A stretch of DNA of 64,000 nucleotides from a bacterium A37T11. GTDB lineage: Bacteria; Bacteroidota; Bacteroidia; Sphingobacteriales; Sphingobacteriaceae. The stretch's first letter is position 1. The number at the start of each line of letters is the position of its first letter. A model generated the notes under the pieces. The model had not been told where the DNA came from. It did no database searches and worked only from the letters and a program-made list of their open reading frames with translations. The stretch is from the NCBI GenBank assembly GCA_900109895.1, contig FOBR01000005.1:186001-250000 (forward strand). Reading direction: 5' to 3'. Below are positions 18,878-27,651 of the stretch, piece after piece. The position numbers and the translations under genes are program-made.

Positions 18878-20114
18878 ATATATAAAATGGATAGGCTGTA
18901 TTCCGTTCACAATGATCAGTATAAGCTGGGTAAACTTATATGCACAATCCATTGATTTTCAGCAATCACAAAGCGGCACAGACTGGAAAACAATACTAGA
19001 CAGCGCAAAAAGAGTTCATAAACTCGTTTTTGTAGATGTATATACCGATTGGTGTGGCCCCTGCAAGCTCATGGATGATGAGGTATTCACCAGGAATGAA
19101 GTTAGCCGTTTTTTCAACGACCATTTTATCAGTTATAAGCTTGACGCGGAAAAAGGAGAGGGGCCGGCCTTAAAAACCACTTACGGTGTAAAAGTATTTC
19201 CTACCTATTTATTTGTGGATCCGTCTTCAGGAACTCTTGTACATAAAAGTACCAGCAGGCAGACACCTGAGGTCTTTTTGTTTACAGGACGCTCGGCCCT
19301 CAACCCTGAATTGCGCTCTGTATGGATGGAAGATCAATATTTGAAAGGCGCCATTGATAAAAAATTGCTCAAAAATTATGCTGCTTACCTATCATCCAAC
19401 TACCAACACGAAAAGCTGGATACCATAACGCAGCAATATCTGCACCGACCAGAAATAAATCTAACCGATTCTTTGGCGTGGCATTTTTTTGTGGCATATC
19501 AACAAAGCTCGGCCTCGCCAGAATTTGCGTATCTTTTACAGCACCGTCAAGCATTAAACAAGCAGTATGGTAATAAAAACGTCGATGCCAAAATTGCCTC
19601 AGCTTTTGAAACAGACGTGCAAGGTTTAGTATACCAGGGAATTTTCCGGGAAAATGAATTTAACCAGCCCGCCTATGACAGCCTCATGTCAGTGATAGCG
19701 AAACTGGAGTTCGCAGGAAAAGATTGGCTATTAAATAAAACAAACGTGTTAAATGAATTTATACAGAAAAAGTATTCAAGTGCTGCCGACTTGGCAGATC
19801 AGATGCCCACTTTGCAAGGAATCAACGAAAAGGATCTGTTGAACTTTTATGGATCCTTGTTGTTTTTAAGCCGGAACAATAACGATCCGATTTGGATTGG
19901 AAGAGCCTTAAAATATGCCCGATATATAGCATACAATGATTTGGACCGAAGATCACAGGCCGAGATACATTATAATTACGCGAGTCTGTTAGAAAAATAT
20001 TTCCGGCTCACCATGTCGTCAAACGACGTCGCTGGTTACTTAAAAACAGCGCCAGCGAATGGCGTCAAGGATTATACCTTACGTAGCCCAACATTAAAAC
20101 CAAAACATCGGTAA
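18870..20114 (+). CDS. Secreted thioredoxin-like protein of the SusCD operon
   Basis: 414-residue exported protein. A signal peptide ends near NLYAQ (residues 21-25). A thioredoxin fold follows with the redox motif WCGPC (W61-C65) in VFVDVYTDWCGPCKLMDDEVF and the cis-Pro region VKVFPTYLFVD. The C-terminal 260 residues are helical and unassigned. The chosen ATG overlaps the last 8 bases of SusD, showing translational coupling; the in-frame start at 18843 would place nine extra residues ahead of the signal peptide. A periplasmic thiol oxidoreductase co-expressed with an uptake pair suggests a role in disulfide handling of imported or exported protein, but no substrate is visible. Confidence 0.85.
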   Translation: MNKYIKWIGCIPFTMISISWVNLYAQSIDFQQSQSGTDWKTILDSAKRVHKLVFVDVYTDWCGPCKLMDDEVFTRNEVSRFFNDHFISYKLDAEKGEGPALKTTYGVKVFPTYLFVDPSSGTLVHKSTSRQTPEVFLFTGRSALNPELRSVWMEDQYLKGAIDKKLLKNYAAYLSSNYQHEKLDTITQQYLHRPEINLTDSLAWHFFVAYQQSSASPEFAYLLQHRQALNKQYGNKNVDAKIASAFETDVQGLVYQGIFRENEFNQPAYDSLMSVIAKLEFAGKDWLLNKTNVLNEFIQKKYSSAADLADQMPTLQGINEKDLLNFYGSLLFLSRNNNDPIWIGRALKYARYIAYNDLDRRSQAEIHYNYASLLEKYFRLTMSSNDVAGYLKTAPANGVKDYTLRSPTLKPKHR

Positions 20115-20179
20115 AGATATACTGGCTGGACTGTTCCTTCACATTCATTTATGGTATCCCAGTAAGCTGGTATCCTAAG

Positions 20180-20203
20180 TGTGGAGACAGCCCAGCCTCC
20201 ACA
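20180..20203 (+). terminator. Hairpin after the SusCD-thioredoxin operon
   Basis: Seven-base perfect stem TGTGGAG (20180-20186) / CTCCACA (20197-20203) with a 10-base loop, 66 bases after the last stop. There is no strong T-run, so it is only a possible terminator. The rest of 20115-20336 shows no gene. Confidence 0.35.
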
Positions 20204-20292
20204 AAATCTTGCTTACGTTCACTATCCTGAATAAAAATTTCGGGTCGTAGAGGTGTAATAAAAACTAATTATATTTTTTAATAAAAAAATAA

Positions 20293-20300
20293 TATTTTTG
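20293..20300 (+). promoter_or_regulatory. -7 element of the lipoprotein gene at 20337
   Basis: TATTTTTG fits TAnnTTTG, 36 bases before the ATG, in an AT-rich tract. No well-placed TTG upstream. Confidence 0.45.
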
Positions 20301-20336
20301 GAAGCATTTTATAAATAAAAATTATTAGAATATCGT

Positions 20337-21005
20337 ATGATAACACATTCTTTAAAAACAAAAGCAAGTATTTACGCGCTAATTTTCCTTTTATTCTCCT
20401 GTGGCGGAAATCAAAAAGATCAAAAAGAAGATCAACAGGAAGCAAAAAAGGAAGAATCCTCGGGTGGTAGCATGAGTGATGCTGTTAAAAGTATAAAAGG
20501 CCTTTCAACCATCGCCAACCATTCAGAGGATATCGAAAAAATGCAGAAAACGCTAAGTTCACTTAAGCCGGTAAACAATGAACAACTCAAAGCAGCTCTT
20601 CCAGCCACGTTGATTGGAATAAAACGTTCCGAATTTTCCATTGGAGACAATGCAGGACTAGCCGGGCTTCAGTCAGGGCAAGCCACGTATGATAAAGATG
20701 GTGAACACAGCCTAAAATTGACGCTCACTGATGGGGCTGGTGAAACTGGATCAGGCATTGCAAGCCTTCAATATATGGGTCTAATGACTGATCATGAAAA
20801 AGAGACAAATGAAGGTTTCGAAAAAAATATAGATTTAAACGGTCAGCGCGTAAGTCTGGAAGAATCAAAAAACGGAGACAGGGTTGACTCAAAGCTTACT
20901 TCTTTGTATAATAAACGTTTTATAGTGTCTCTTGAAGGGGATGGAATTCCTGCAAGTGATCTTGAAAAAGCATTTAAAGAGCTTGATCTTGGCGTACTGA
21001 AGTAA
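20337..21005 (+). CDS. Hypothetical lipoprotein
   Basis: 222-residue putative lipoprotein. A signal segment (about 10-22) ends in the lipobox LLFSC, followed by a very polar, K/E/Q/D-rich linker (GGNQKDQKEDQQEAKKEESS). Residues 45-222 form an alpha/beta domain (MSDAVKSIKGLSTIANHSEDIEKM...; LTLTDGAGETGSGIASLQYMGLMT; ISLEEDxx-like SLEESKNGDRVDSKLTSLYNKRFIVSLEGDGI). I do not recognise the family. It has its own promoter, stands alone, and is convergent with the TPR gene at 21105. Confidence 0.7.
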   Translation: MITHSLKTKASIYALIFLLFSCGGNQKDQKEDQQEAKKEESSGGSMSDAVKSIKGLSTIANHSEDIEKMQKTLSSLKPVNNEQLKAALPATLIGIKRSEFSIGDNAGLAGLQSGQATYDKDGEHSLKLTLTDGAGETGSGIASLQYMGLMTDHEKETNEGFEKNIDLNGQRVSLEESKNGDRVDSKLTSLYNKRFIVSLEGDGIPASDLEKAFKELDLGVLK

Positions 21006-21104
21006 CACATCATAACAACATAAAGAAAGGATAGTATTGCCTAGCATGCGTGAACAGAAGATGAAGCAAGTGAAGCAGGAGGAAGAATGGGTAAACAAAC
21101 CTAA

Positions 21105-23612
21105 TTATTTATTTTTCAATTTCTGCAACCGTTCTTTTGCTGAAGGTATGACATCATCATCTTCCGTATAATTTTCAATCACACTTTTCAATGTACTTCT
21201 CGCCTGCAAAGTATCACCCTTGCGGGTATAAATATCCGCAAGAAGAATGAAGCTCTTAGCCACCCAATAATCGTGTAAAGCCATATTTTTGATTACATCA
21301 AAGGCTGACTCCTGAGCTTTGTCATACTGTTTGTTATCATACTGAAGTCGGCCCAGACGGTACCGGGCCTCGGCACTGACTGCCGTTTGGCTTTTCAGTG
21401 CCGCCAAATTCAGTTCTTTCATCTCGGCCTCCAAATTTCCCTCCTGTTCCAAGGCCATTGCGCTGTACAAGTGAGCTTTGGCAATATCCTCCTCAGTAGC
21501 CCCATTGAAATCTTTGATCAATTTTACGTACTTATTCATCTGGTCAAAGTCACCAATTTCGAAATAACAAACCATTAGATTAGATATGGCGTAGCCATAT
21601 TTATCTTTATAATCTGCATTGAGCTCTAATTTTTTGAGGTGCACGATTGCCTCGTTGTATTTCTTCAAGTTTAGGTATAGCTCAGCGACCGTCAATAAGG
21701 TTTGCTCCGTATATTGGCTTGTCCAGTCGTTTAGTATAATGTTGAGATCGTGCAGCGCCTCCTCCGGATGCCCCGTATGGTATAGACTCACCCCTCGGAT
21801 ATAGCGCGCATGCTTCTCCTGCCTAGGTTTCGGGAATTTATCAAAATATGCATTTATTGCCTCCACCGCCGGACCGTATTGGCCCCTTGAAAACAAGGTG
21901 AGTCCTGCCTGAAAAGTCAAATTATCCTGTTCAGTGTCACTAAGGTCAGCAATATTAGCGGAGGTAGCGTACTTAATAAAGCCTGCAGCATCCCCTTGAT
22001 CCAAGTAAATATTTTGAATGGAAAGCAGTGCTTGCGATGCCTCATCGGTTGTGGCATAATCCTTCACGATCTGCTGGAAGGTTACCAGAGCGGATTCGGT
22101 GTCATTTTTATTATATTGGATAAGCCCAATAATCATCAACGCCCTAGGAACATAACTACTGCGGGGGTACTGTTCGATCATCTTTTTTAAGCCTTCGATC
22201 GCGGTATCGTAATCTCCAGTCGTGAAATGAATATAAGGAATCTCAAACGCTACATCATCCGCATAATTCGAACCCGGAAATTTTTCAACAACAGATCTCA
22301 AGGTGTTAATCTTAGATTCATTATCTCCTTGTAACCCTTGGATTATACCATGCTGAAACAACGCATAATCCTGATTAGGAGCTTTATCGCTGATCAATTG
22401 GTCATAATATTCGTTTGCACGTACATAATTTCGCATGGACAGATACGAATCGCCTAACCGTGCAATCACATCATCATATATACTTTTATCCAATAAGCTT
22501 TCCTTTGATTCCAGAAAACGTTCAAAATATTCTGCCGCCAAGCCATATTTATTAATTCGGAATGCAGCATATGCCAAGCCATAATTTGCATAATTATATA
22601 CATTCGTGGTTCGCGCGGCAGGCAACAAAAGGAACTTAGAAAAGTTATCCACCGCTTCATTATATTTTCTAACTTCATACATGGCCTCCGCCTTCCAATA
22701 TTTAGCTAATGAAGCCATTTCCGGGTCAAGTTGAAATTTTTCCGATCGCATAAACATGGATATACTATTTTCGAAAGCACGTTCGTTATAGAACTCCAAT
22801 CCACGGTAATAGGTTAACTTTTGATAAATGCTATCATCTTTGCGCGTTCTATTAGTAAAAGATTCTAACAAATATACGGCTGTTAAAAAATTGCTGCTGC
22901 CAGATAAAACCTCAGCCATTCGTGATTCCGTCGTCTCAACTATTTTTGTCTCAGAATTACGATTAAGATCAGCATTTTTTAGCGCAATATATGCCTGAAA
23001 GGGCTTCAAGGCACTTTGGACCGAGTCTAATTCATATAAAACTTTAGCATAGTTATACAGCCCATCCGCTTTTAATTCCTGGTCATAATCCATACTGGAA
23101 GCTTTGTAAAATTCATCTCTTGCCCGATGCTTATCGCCAGTTTCTATAGAAATATTACCTAAAGCAATTACTGAGCTCTGATAAAAAGCATCCAAAGGCT
23201 CCACTTTTGACAGAATAGATGCCGCTCTTTCGTATTCGTGCGCACGATATGCCAAGATGCCAATCCTGTTATTATCGATATTACTGCGTAAGGCGTTGGG
23301 GTACCTTTTCGGCAAAGGACTGTGAAAAGCTTGCCTATAGGGGTTCCTGACAAAATACATACTGGCGACTGTTTGCCGAAGTTCAATTTCGAACGCACCT
23401 CTGTCTATATTCATATCCGGACTTCGGCGCACCTTTATGGCGTCGGCCAACATCGGGCGGTAATCACGCACCACCGAAATCGAATCAAAAACTGCAGTTT
23501 GCCTTGGCTGCTTTTCCTCTTTTTGTGCATATCCTGTAACCAGCACAACAGAAAAGATGGCGGTAAGTATATTTTTCAGATAATTACAGCCAAATACTTT
23601 CTTAAGTAACAT
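21105..23612 (-). CDS. Large tetratricopeptide-repeat protein, periplasmic/envelope
   Basis: 835-residue exported protein. A signal peptide ends near VTGYAQ, followed by FDSISVVRDYRPMLADAIK and then TPR/Sel1-like helical repeats through the C-terminus (e.g. AYRAHEYERAASILSKVEPLDAFYQSS; ARLGDSYLSMRNYVRANEYYDQLI; FTTGDYDTAIEGLKKMIEQYPRSSYVPRALMIIGLIQYNKNDTESALVTFQQIVKDY). Such TPR arrays serve as protein-binding scaffolds, with BamD/YbgF-like resemblance in the repeats that carry YPxSxY. No catalytic domain is visible. It stands alone on its strand between two plus-strand genes. Function beyond a scaffold role is not known. Confidence 0.85.
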   Translation of the reverse strand: MLLKKVFGCNYLKNILTAIFSVVLVTGYAQKEEKQPRQTAVFDSISVVRDYRPMLADAIKVRRSPDMNIDRGAFEIELRQTVASMYFVRNPYRQAFHSPLPKRYPNALRSNIDNNRIGILAYRAHEYERAASILSKVEPLDAFYQSSVIALGNISIETGDKHRARDEFYKASSMDYDQELKADGLYNYAKVLYELDSVQSALKPFQAYIALKNADLNRNSETKIVETTESRMAEVLSGSSNFLTAVYLLESFTNRTRKDDSIYQKLTYYRGLEFYNERAFENSISMFMRSEKFQLDPEMASLAKYWKAEAMYEVRKYNEAVDNFSKFLLLPAARTTNVYNYANYGLAYAAFRINKYGLAAEYFERFLESKESLLDKSIYDDVIARLGDSYLSMRNYVRANEYYDQLISDKAPNQDYALFQHGIIQGLQGDNESKINTLRSVVEKFPGSNYADDVAFEIPYIHFTTGDYDTAIEGLKKMIEQYPRSSYVPRALMIIGLIQYNKNDTESALVTFQQIVKDYATTDEASQALLSIQNIYLDQGDAAGFIKYATSANIADLSDTEQDNLTFQAGLTLFSRGQYGPAVEAINAYFDKFPKPRQEKHARYIRGVSLYHTGHPEEALHDLNIILNDWTSQYTEQTLLTVAELYLNLKKYNEAIVHLKKLELNADYKDKYGYAISNLMVCYFEIGDFDQMNKYVKLIKDFNGATEEDIAKAHLYSAMALEQEGNLEAEMKELNLAALKSQTAVSAEARYRLGRLQYDNKQYDKAQESAFDVIKNMALHDYWVAKSFILLADIYTRKGDTLQARSTLKSVIENYTEDDDVIPSAKERLQKLKNK

Positions 23613-23830
23613 CTTTCGTACGTATTTTTATGCAGGCTTACCTGATCAAATACCCCGCCATCTTTCGTGTTGACCTATAATTCTAACTTGAGAAATTTGA
23701 TTTGAACAGTGGTTAAAGCAAATAGCTTCGCAAGAATAATTACAAGAAATAAAGTATTTAGGCTAAAAAAAATTACCTACTTTTGATCAATTATGCCATA
23801 TAAATATATGATAAGCCAAAATCTATTAAT

Positions 23831-23895
23831 CCTTTCGCACTATAAAAATTTTCTACTATGTAGAAACCGATGATTTGGCTTGTTCTCTGATTGCC
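23831..23895 (+). pseudogene. Relic fragment of a subclass B3 metallo-beta-lactamase-like gene
   Basis: Inside the 341-base gap between the TPR gene and the GH5-like gene, these 65 bases match 47244-47308 of the frameshifted metallo-beta-lactamase at 52 of 65 positions by hand count, without gaps; the last 44 positions match at 39. In the matching frame it reads FYYVETDDLACSLIA against LYYVGTYDLACYLIV, with stops just before and after. It is far too short to work and is best read as the last piece of a decayed paralogue. The rest of 23613-23953 is AT-rich; a TACTTTTG element at 23778-23785 could serve the GH5-like gene. Confidence 0.7.
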
Positions 23896-23953
23896 AATTT
23901 ATCCATTAACTTTTAGAAGAGTTATCAATTGAAATTTAATAATTAACTATATT

Positions 23954-25642
23954 ATGTTTATAAAAAAGCGCCAATTATTTACCATATTAAGTATCTTTTG
24001 TTTACTCAATAATTTCGTTTTTGCTTTTGAAAAAATTGTAGCTGTCCACTTAAATACAGCTTTAATAAGGCAATATGAAAAAGCTGAATGGACGGTTTCT
24101 ATTCATACTACGTTCGGAAACCCATATTTGCAGGAGGATGTTGCGTTAAATATGGAATTAAAGGCACCCTCAGGAAAAAAGCTTCTGCTACCCTGTTATT
24201 ATGAATCAGGTAAGAGTGGAGGAATTTCGGTTTGGAGATCAAGGTTCTTACCACAGGAAAACGGCAAATATGAATACTTTTTTCGATTCTATCATAATAA
24301 CAAGCTCATTTCTGAAACTAGTAAATTATCATTTACCACTAAATTTTCCAAAAAAAAAGGTATTCTTCACGGTCATGACAACTGGACTTTTCAGTTTGAT
24401 AACGGTACACTATTTAGAGGTTTAGGCGAGAACTTTTGTTGGGAATCAAGAGCTATTGACGATTCGAAATTTTATAAAACCTTACATGAAAATAGTAATT
24501 ATAATTATGAGTACATGCTGCCAAGGCTTGCTAGTTTTGGCGCAAACTATTTCCGTACCTGGATTAATTCCTGGAATTTACCTCTTGATTATAAGGACGG
24601 TATTAACAATCATCGTTATGATAAATCTGACAACTATTATCATCCACAAGCTATTAATAAACTAGATCGGCTTGTGACCTTGGCAGATTCCTTAGGCCTA
24701 TATATCATGTTGACATTAGGGCCCGGATCACATAATGCAATGAATGGACGTCACGAAGTAACTATGGATGAATTTTTCATAGATGAAAAATCCAAGACTG
24801 AATATAAAAATAGGCTTCGTTTTATTGTCGCTCGATGGGGTTTTAGCCCGGCAATAGGAGCCTGGGAATTCTTTAATGAAGTTGACAATATACAATACCA
24901 GCATAAAGAGCACCCAATACCGGCTGATCAAATAGTAAATTGGCATAAAGAAATGGCTGATTACCTAAAATCAATTGATCCGTTTGGACATTTGGTCACT
25001 ACAAGCATTTCACATAGAGATCTAAATAGTTTGAACAGCATTCAAAAAATGGATTTTAATCAAAAACATATATATAAAAATACCCATTCTATACCACAAA
25101 CATTAAAACAATACTCTGATCAATACCATAAACCTTATGTCATTGGTGAATTTGGGTACGAGTGGGATTGGTCTAAAAACTTTAATGATTTTGGTAAAGA
25201 AATGGATAACGATTACAAACGTGGGCTTTGGTACGGCTTGTTCTCTCCCACGCCTATTCTGCCCATGTCTTGGTGGTGGGAGTATTTTGAAAGTAAAGGA
25301 ACAGATCAATATTTAAGTAAAGTGAAACCAATTTTAACTCAAATGTTAAAATCAGGCCAAGGAAATTTTAAACAGACCATATCATTTGCATCTTCAACAG
25401 CAATAGAAATTTACAGCGTACAATGTGGTGCTAAAATCTATGTATACCTATTTAATCCAACATCAAGCCCAATAGAAACAACCATTAACGTTAATGTTAA
25501 AAATAATGTTGTTCATAACGTAAAAATATATGATTGTGAAAGTGGATTATATAAAAAATTTAAAGCAATTATTATAAATAATACATTAGTTATAAATAAA
25601 TATAATTTACAAGCAAATTCTGATGTTGTCCTTATTATTTAG
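23954..25642 (+). CDS. Secreted glycoside hydrolase, DUF5060 + GH5-like (cellulase-type) barrel
   Basis: 562-residue exported enzyme. Signal peptide (1-24, ending FAFE), then a DUF5060-type beta-sandwich (about 27-130, EKAEWTVSIHTTFGNPY... WRSRFLPQENGKYEYFFRF), then a (beta/alpha)8 barrel (about 140-460). The likely acid/base is E309 in AWEFFNEV and the nucleophile E399 in VIGEFGYEW, with the conserved-looking WWWEYF following. A short beta domain closes the C-terminus. Substrate not evident; relatives act on beta-glycans or alpha-glycosides. The gene is visibly richer in A/T and in AAA/AAT/TTA codons than its neighbours, which suggests it was acquired. It is convergent with the fibronectin-III gene, 14 bases apart. 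Confidence 0.82.
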   Translation: MFIKKRQLFTILSIFCLLNNFVFAFEKIVAVHLNTALIRQYEKAEWTVSIHTTFGNPYLQEDVALNMELKAPSGKKLLLPCYYESGKSGGISVWRSRFLPQENGKYEYFFRFYHNNKLISETSKLSFTTKFSKKKGILHGHDNWTFQFDNGTLFRGLGENFCWESRAIDDSKFYKTLHENSNYNYEYMLPRLASFGANYFRTWINSWNLPLDYKDGINNHRYDKSDNYYHPQAINKLDRLVTLADSLGLYIMLTLGPGSHNAMNGRHEVTMDEFFIDEKSKTEYKNRLRFIVARWGFSPAIGAWEFFNEVDNIQYQHKEHPIPADQIVNWHKEMADYLKSIDPFGHLVTTSISHRDLNSLNSIQKMDFNQKHIYKNTHSIPQTLKQYSDQYHKPYVIGEFGYEWDWSKNFNDFGKEMDNDYKRGLWYGLFSPTPILPMSWWWEYFESKGTDQYLSKVKPILTQMLKSGQGNFKQTISFASSTAIEIYSVQCGAKIYVYLFNPTSSPIETTINVNVKNNVVHNVKIYDCESGLYKKFKAIIINNTLVINKYNLQANSDVVLII

Positions 25643-25656
25643 TTTATATAAAAAAC

Positions 25657-27648
25657 CTAAGGTTGGCTCACACTAATTTCTTTGGAAAAATCACTTTCAA
25701 TACCTTTATTATTTATCGAGGTAACGTAGTAATAATAATTTCCTTTGGCTAGATTAGCATCTTCATATCCTGACAATTCGTTTTCTGAAGGTTTTACTTT
25801 GCCAATTAAGCGAGGCGCATGATTACCATCTGAACGGTATACTTGATAGGAAACAATATTTTCACTTTGGTTCCATGAAAGTAAAACAGAAAGGTGATCT
25901 TTTGCTACCGTAAATAAGGAAGGAGGTAGTGGTTTATTCAATGGAGCATCAATTTGAAGGATTGGTCCAAAGGCACTTTCTTTTCCTTGCAAATTGAAGG
26001 CCTTAACGGAATACCACCGTGACTTTCCGGGTGGAATGGTGTCGACATATTCATTCATGGCCTGATCCACCAGGTTGGTTAAAAGAACTAAACTATCGTT
26101 TTTTTGTGCCTTTTTATATACATGGTATCCGGCTACTTGATATTCAGATCGTTGAAGGTCCCGCCAGGTAATGGATACAACTGTATCGGAAAGCCATAAA
26201 AATCGCATGCCTGACGGAGTAGCTACCCGTGAGCTGCTGTCTGCTAAGCCTACCAATACGCTTACTTCATCCGATGGAGGCCCAAGCGATTGTGTAGTAG
26301 AAACTGCGGCAACCATATAATGGGCATGCGTCAATTCGGCTACCCGGTTGGTATCAGTATACATTTGTATACCCGGTTTTAAAGGGATCAAACCACTTAC
26401 TAATTGCGGTTTATCGTAAGAAGTGAACGACCGGTATAAGTAAAAACCACTTACATTCAGGCTATCTGTATATGACCACTCAAGCCTCACCAAGTTACCC
26501 TTACTGCTTGCAGACAGGTTTTGCGGAGGGAGCAATCTAACAGCCCCGTGATAAATTCCCGAAACGCGGGGAGAGGCCCTGGATATATTGGATTCACCCT
26601 GTACCAGTAATTGGTAATAATAACTTTTTCCTGCTCTGATAGCGTTATCTACAAAATCACTATCTGTAGTTGGTACTGTTGCCACTAAGGTGTATCCATC
26701 ATCATATAGCTCACTGCGCATCACCAGAATATTTTGTGCTGATTTTGTTTTGCTTAAAGGATCCCAATAAATTCGGATACCTTGGTTTACCGCTTGCGTA
26801 TTAATATTGAAAGCAGTCTCTAGGTTTCTTCGACCACCAGACTGCACCGACACCGTGTCTGAACAGTTGCCCGTATTACCTATCAGATCCTTGCTTTGTA
26901 AATAGTAATCATAGCGAATCCCAAAATGTGAGGTCGTATCTGTCATTAGGTATATTACAGAGTCTCCATCGATTGAATTGCGGATTCCCACGGGCGTGGT
27001 TAATCGGGAAAACGGTAGGGTAGATCCGGCTACTTTTCGGTAAACCTCAAATAGTGGGGCGGCATTATCGGAGGTGGTAGCCCATTCTATGTGGACCTGC
27101 CTTTCTCCAGGGTCTGCCAATAAGGTCGAAATGGGAGAAAAGACCGGGTGATCTTCCTCATAACGGATAGGTTCAGATGTCATTTCTTGGCTTTCGCCCT
27201 GTACAGCTAGTTGATAACGATACGTATTGCCCAGGTGTGCCGTAGTATCCAATACGGATAAACCGAGACTAAGCTGAATGATCGGAACAGCCATTTGTAC
27301 AAATAATCCGGCAGAATCCGGCTTGTTCCAAACCTTCCATAAGGTATCTGCCATGCGGGCAGATGGAAGAGCATAACCTGGAAATAAACCAGCATAGCGG
27401 GTCATGCGGTATTGAAACTCATTGCTGCTGGCAGCTGTTATAAAACTGGCTATCAGCTCGGGTTCTTTTTTATCTTCTATACGAAATAGTCTAAACCCCG
27501 ATTTTGGTATAGCAACATCCGAAAAACTAATATATAACCCATGAGAAGTACCAGTAAAAGAGATACGGCGTGAATTCTGTTGCGCCAGCAGTACGCTCGG
27601 TAATACTGCCAAACATAAAATAAAGTGTTTAATACAAGAGTTCATCAT
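25657..27648 (-). CDS. Secreted fibronectin type III repeat protein
   Basis: 663-residue exported protein, last of a three-gene operon. A signal peptide ends near VLLAQ. After an N-terminal part of about 150 residues with a beta-rich character (RRISFTGTSHGLYISFSDVAIPKSGFRLFRI), FN3-like domains repeat at roughly 95-105-residue spacing (markers: RQVHIEWATTSDNAAPLFEVYRK; NQGIRIYWDPLSKTKSAQNILV; NLVRLEWSYTDSLNVSGFYLYRS; TVVSITWRDLQRSEYQVAGYHVYKK; VLLSWNQSENIVSYQVYRS). No enzyme domain and no obvious type IX sorting domain at the C-terminus. It begins 3 bases after the giant gene, so it is almost certainly made with it. Likely an adhesive or structural surface component. Two ATGs stand in tandem at the start. 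Confidence 0.85.
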   Translation of the reverse strand: MMNSCIKHFILCLAVLPSVLLAQQNSRRISFTGTSHGLYISFSDVAIPKSGFRLFRIEDKKEPELIASFITAASSNEFQYRMTRYAGLFPGYALPSARMADTLWKVWNKPDSAGLFVQMAVPIIQLSLGLSVLDTTAHLGNTYRYQLAVQGESQEMTSEPIRYEEDHPVFSPISTLLADPGERQVHIEWATTSDNAAPLFEVYRKVAGSTLPFSRLTTPVGIRNSIDGDSVIYLMTDTTSHFGIRYDYYLQSKDLIGNTGNCSDTVSVQSGGRRNLETAFNINTQAVNQGIRIYWDPLSKTKSAQNILVMRSELYDDGYTLVATVPTTDSDFVDNAIRAGKSYYYQLLVQGESNISRASPRVSGIYHGAVRLLPPQNLSASSKGNLVRLEWSYTDSLNVSGFYLYRSFTSYDKPQLVSGLIPLKPGIQMYTDTNRVAELTHAHYMVAAVSTTQSLGPPSDEVSVLVGLADSSSRVATPSGMRFLWLSDTVVSITWRDLQRSEYQVAGYHVYKKAQKNDSLVLLTNLVDQAMNEYVDTIPPGKSRWYSVKAFNLQGKESAFGPILQIDAPLNKPLPPSLFTVAKDHLSVLLSWNQSENIVSYQVYRSDGNHAPRLIGKVKPSENELSGYEDANLAKGNYYYYVTSINNKGIESDFSKEISVSQP

Positions 27649-27651
27649 TTT

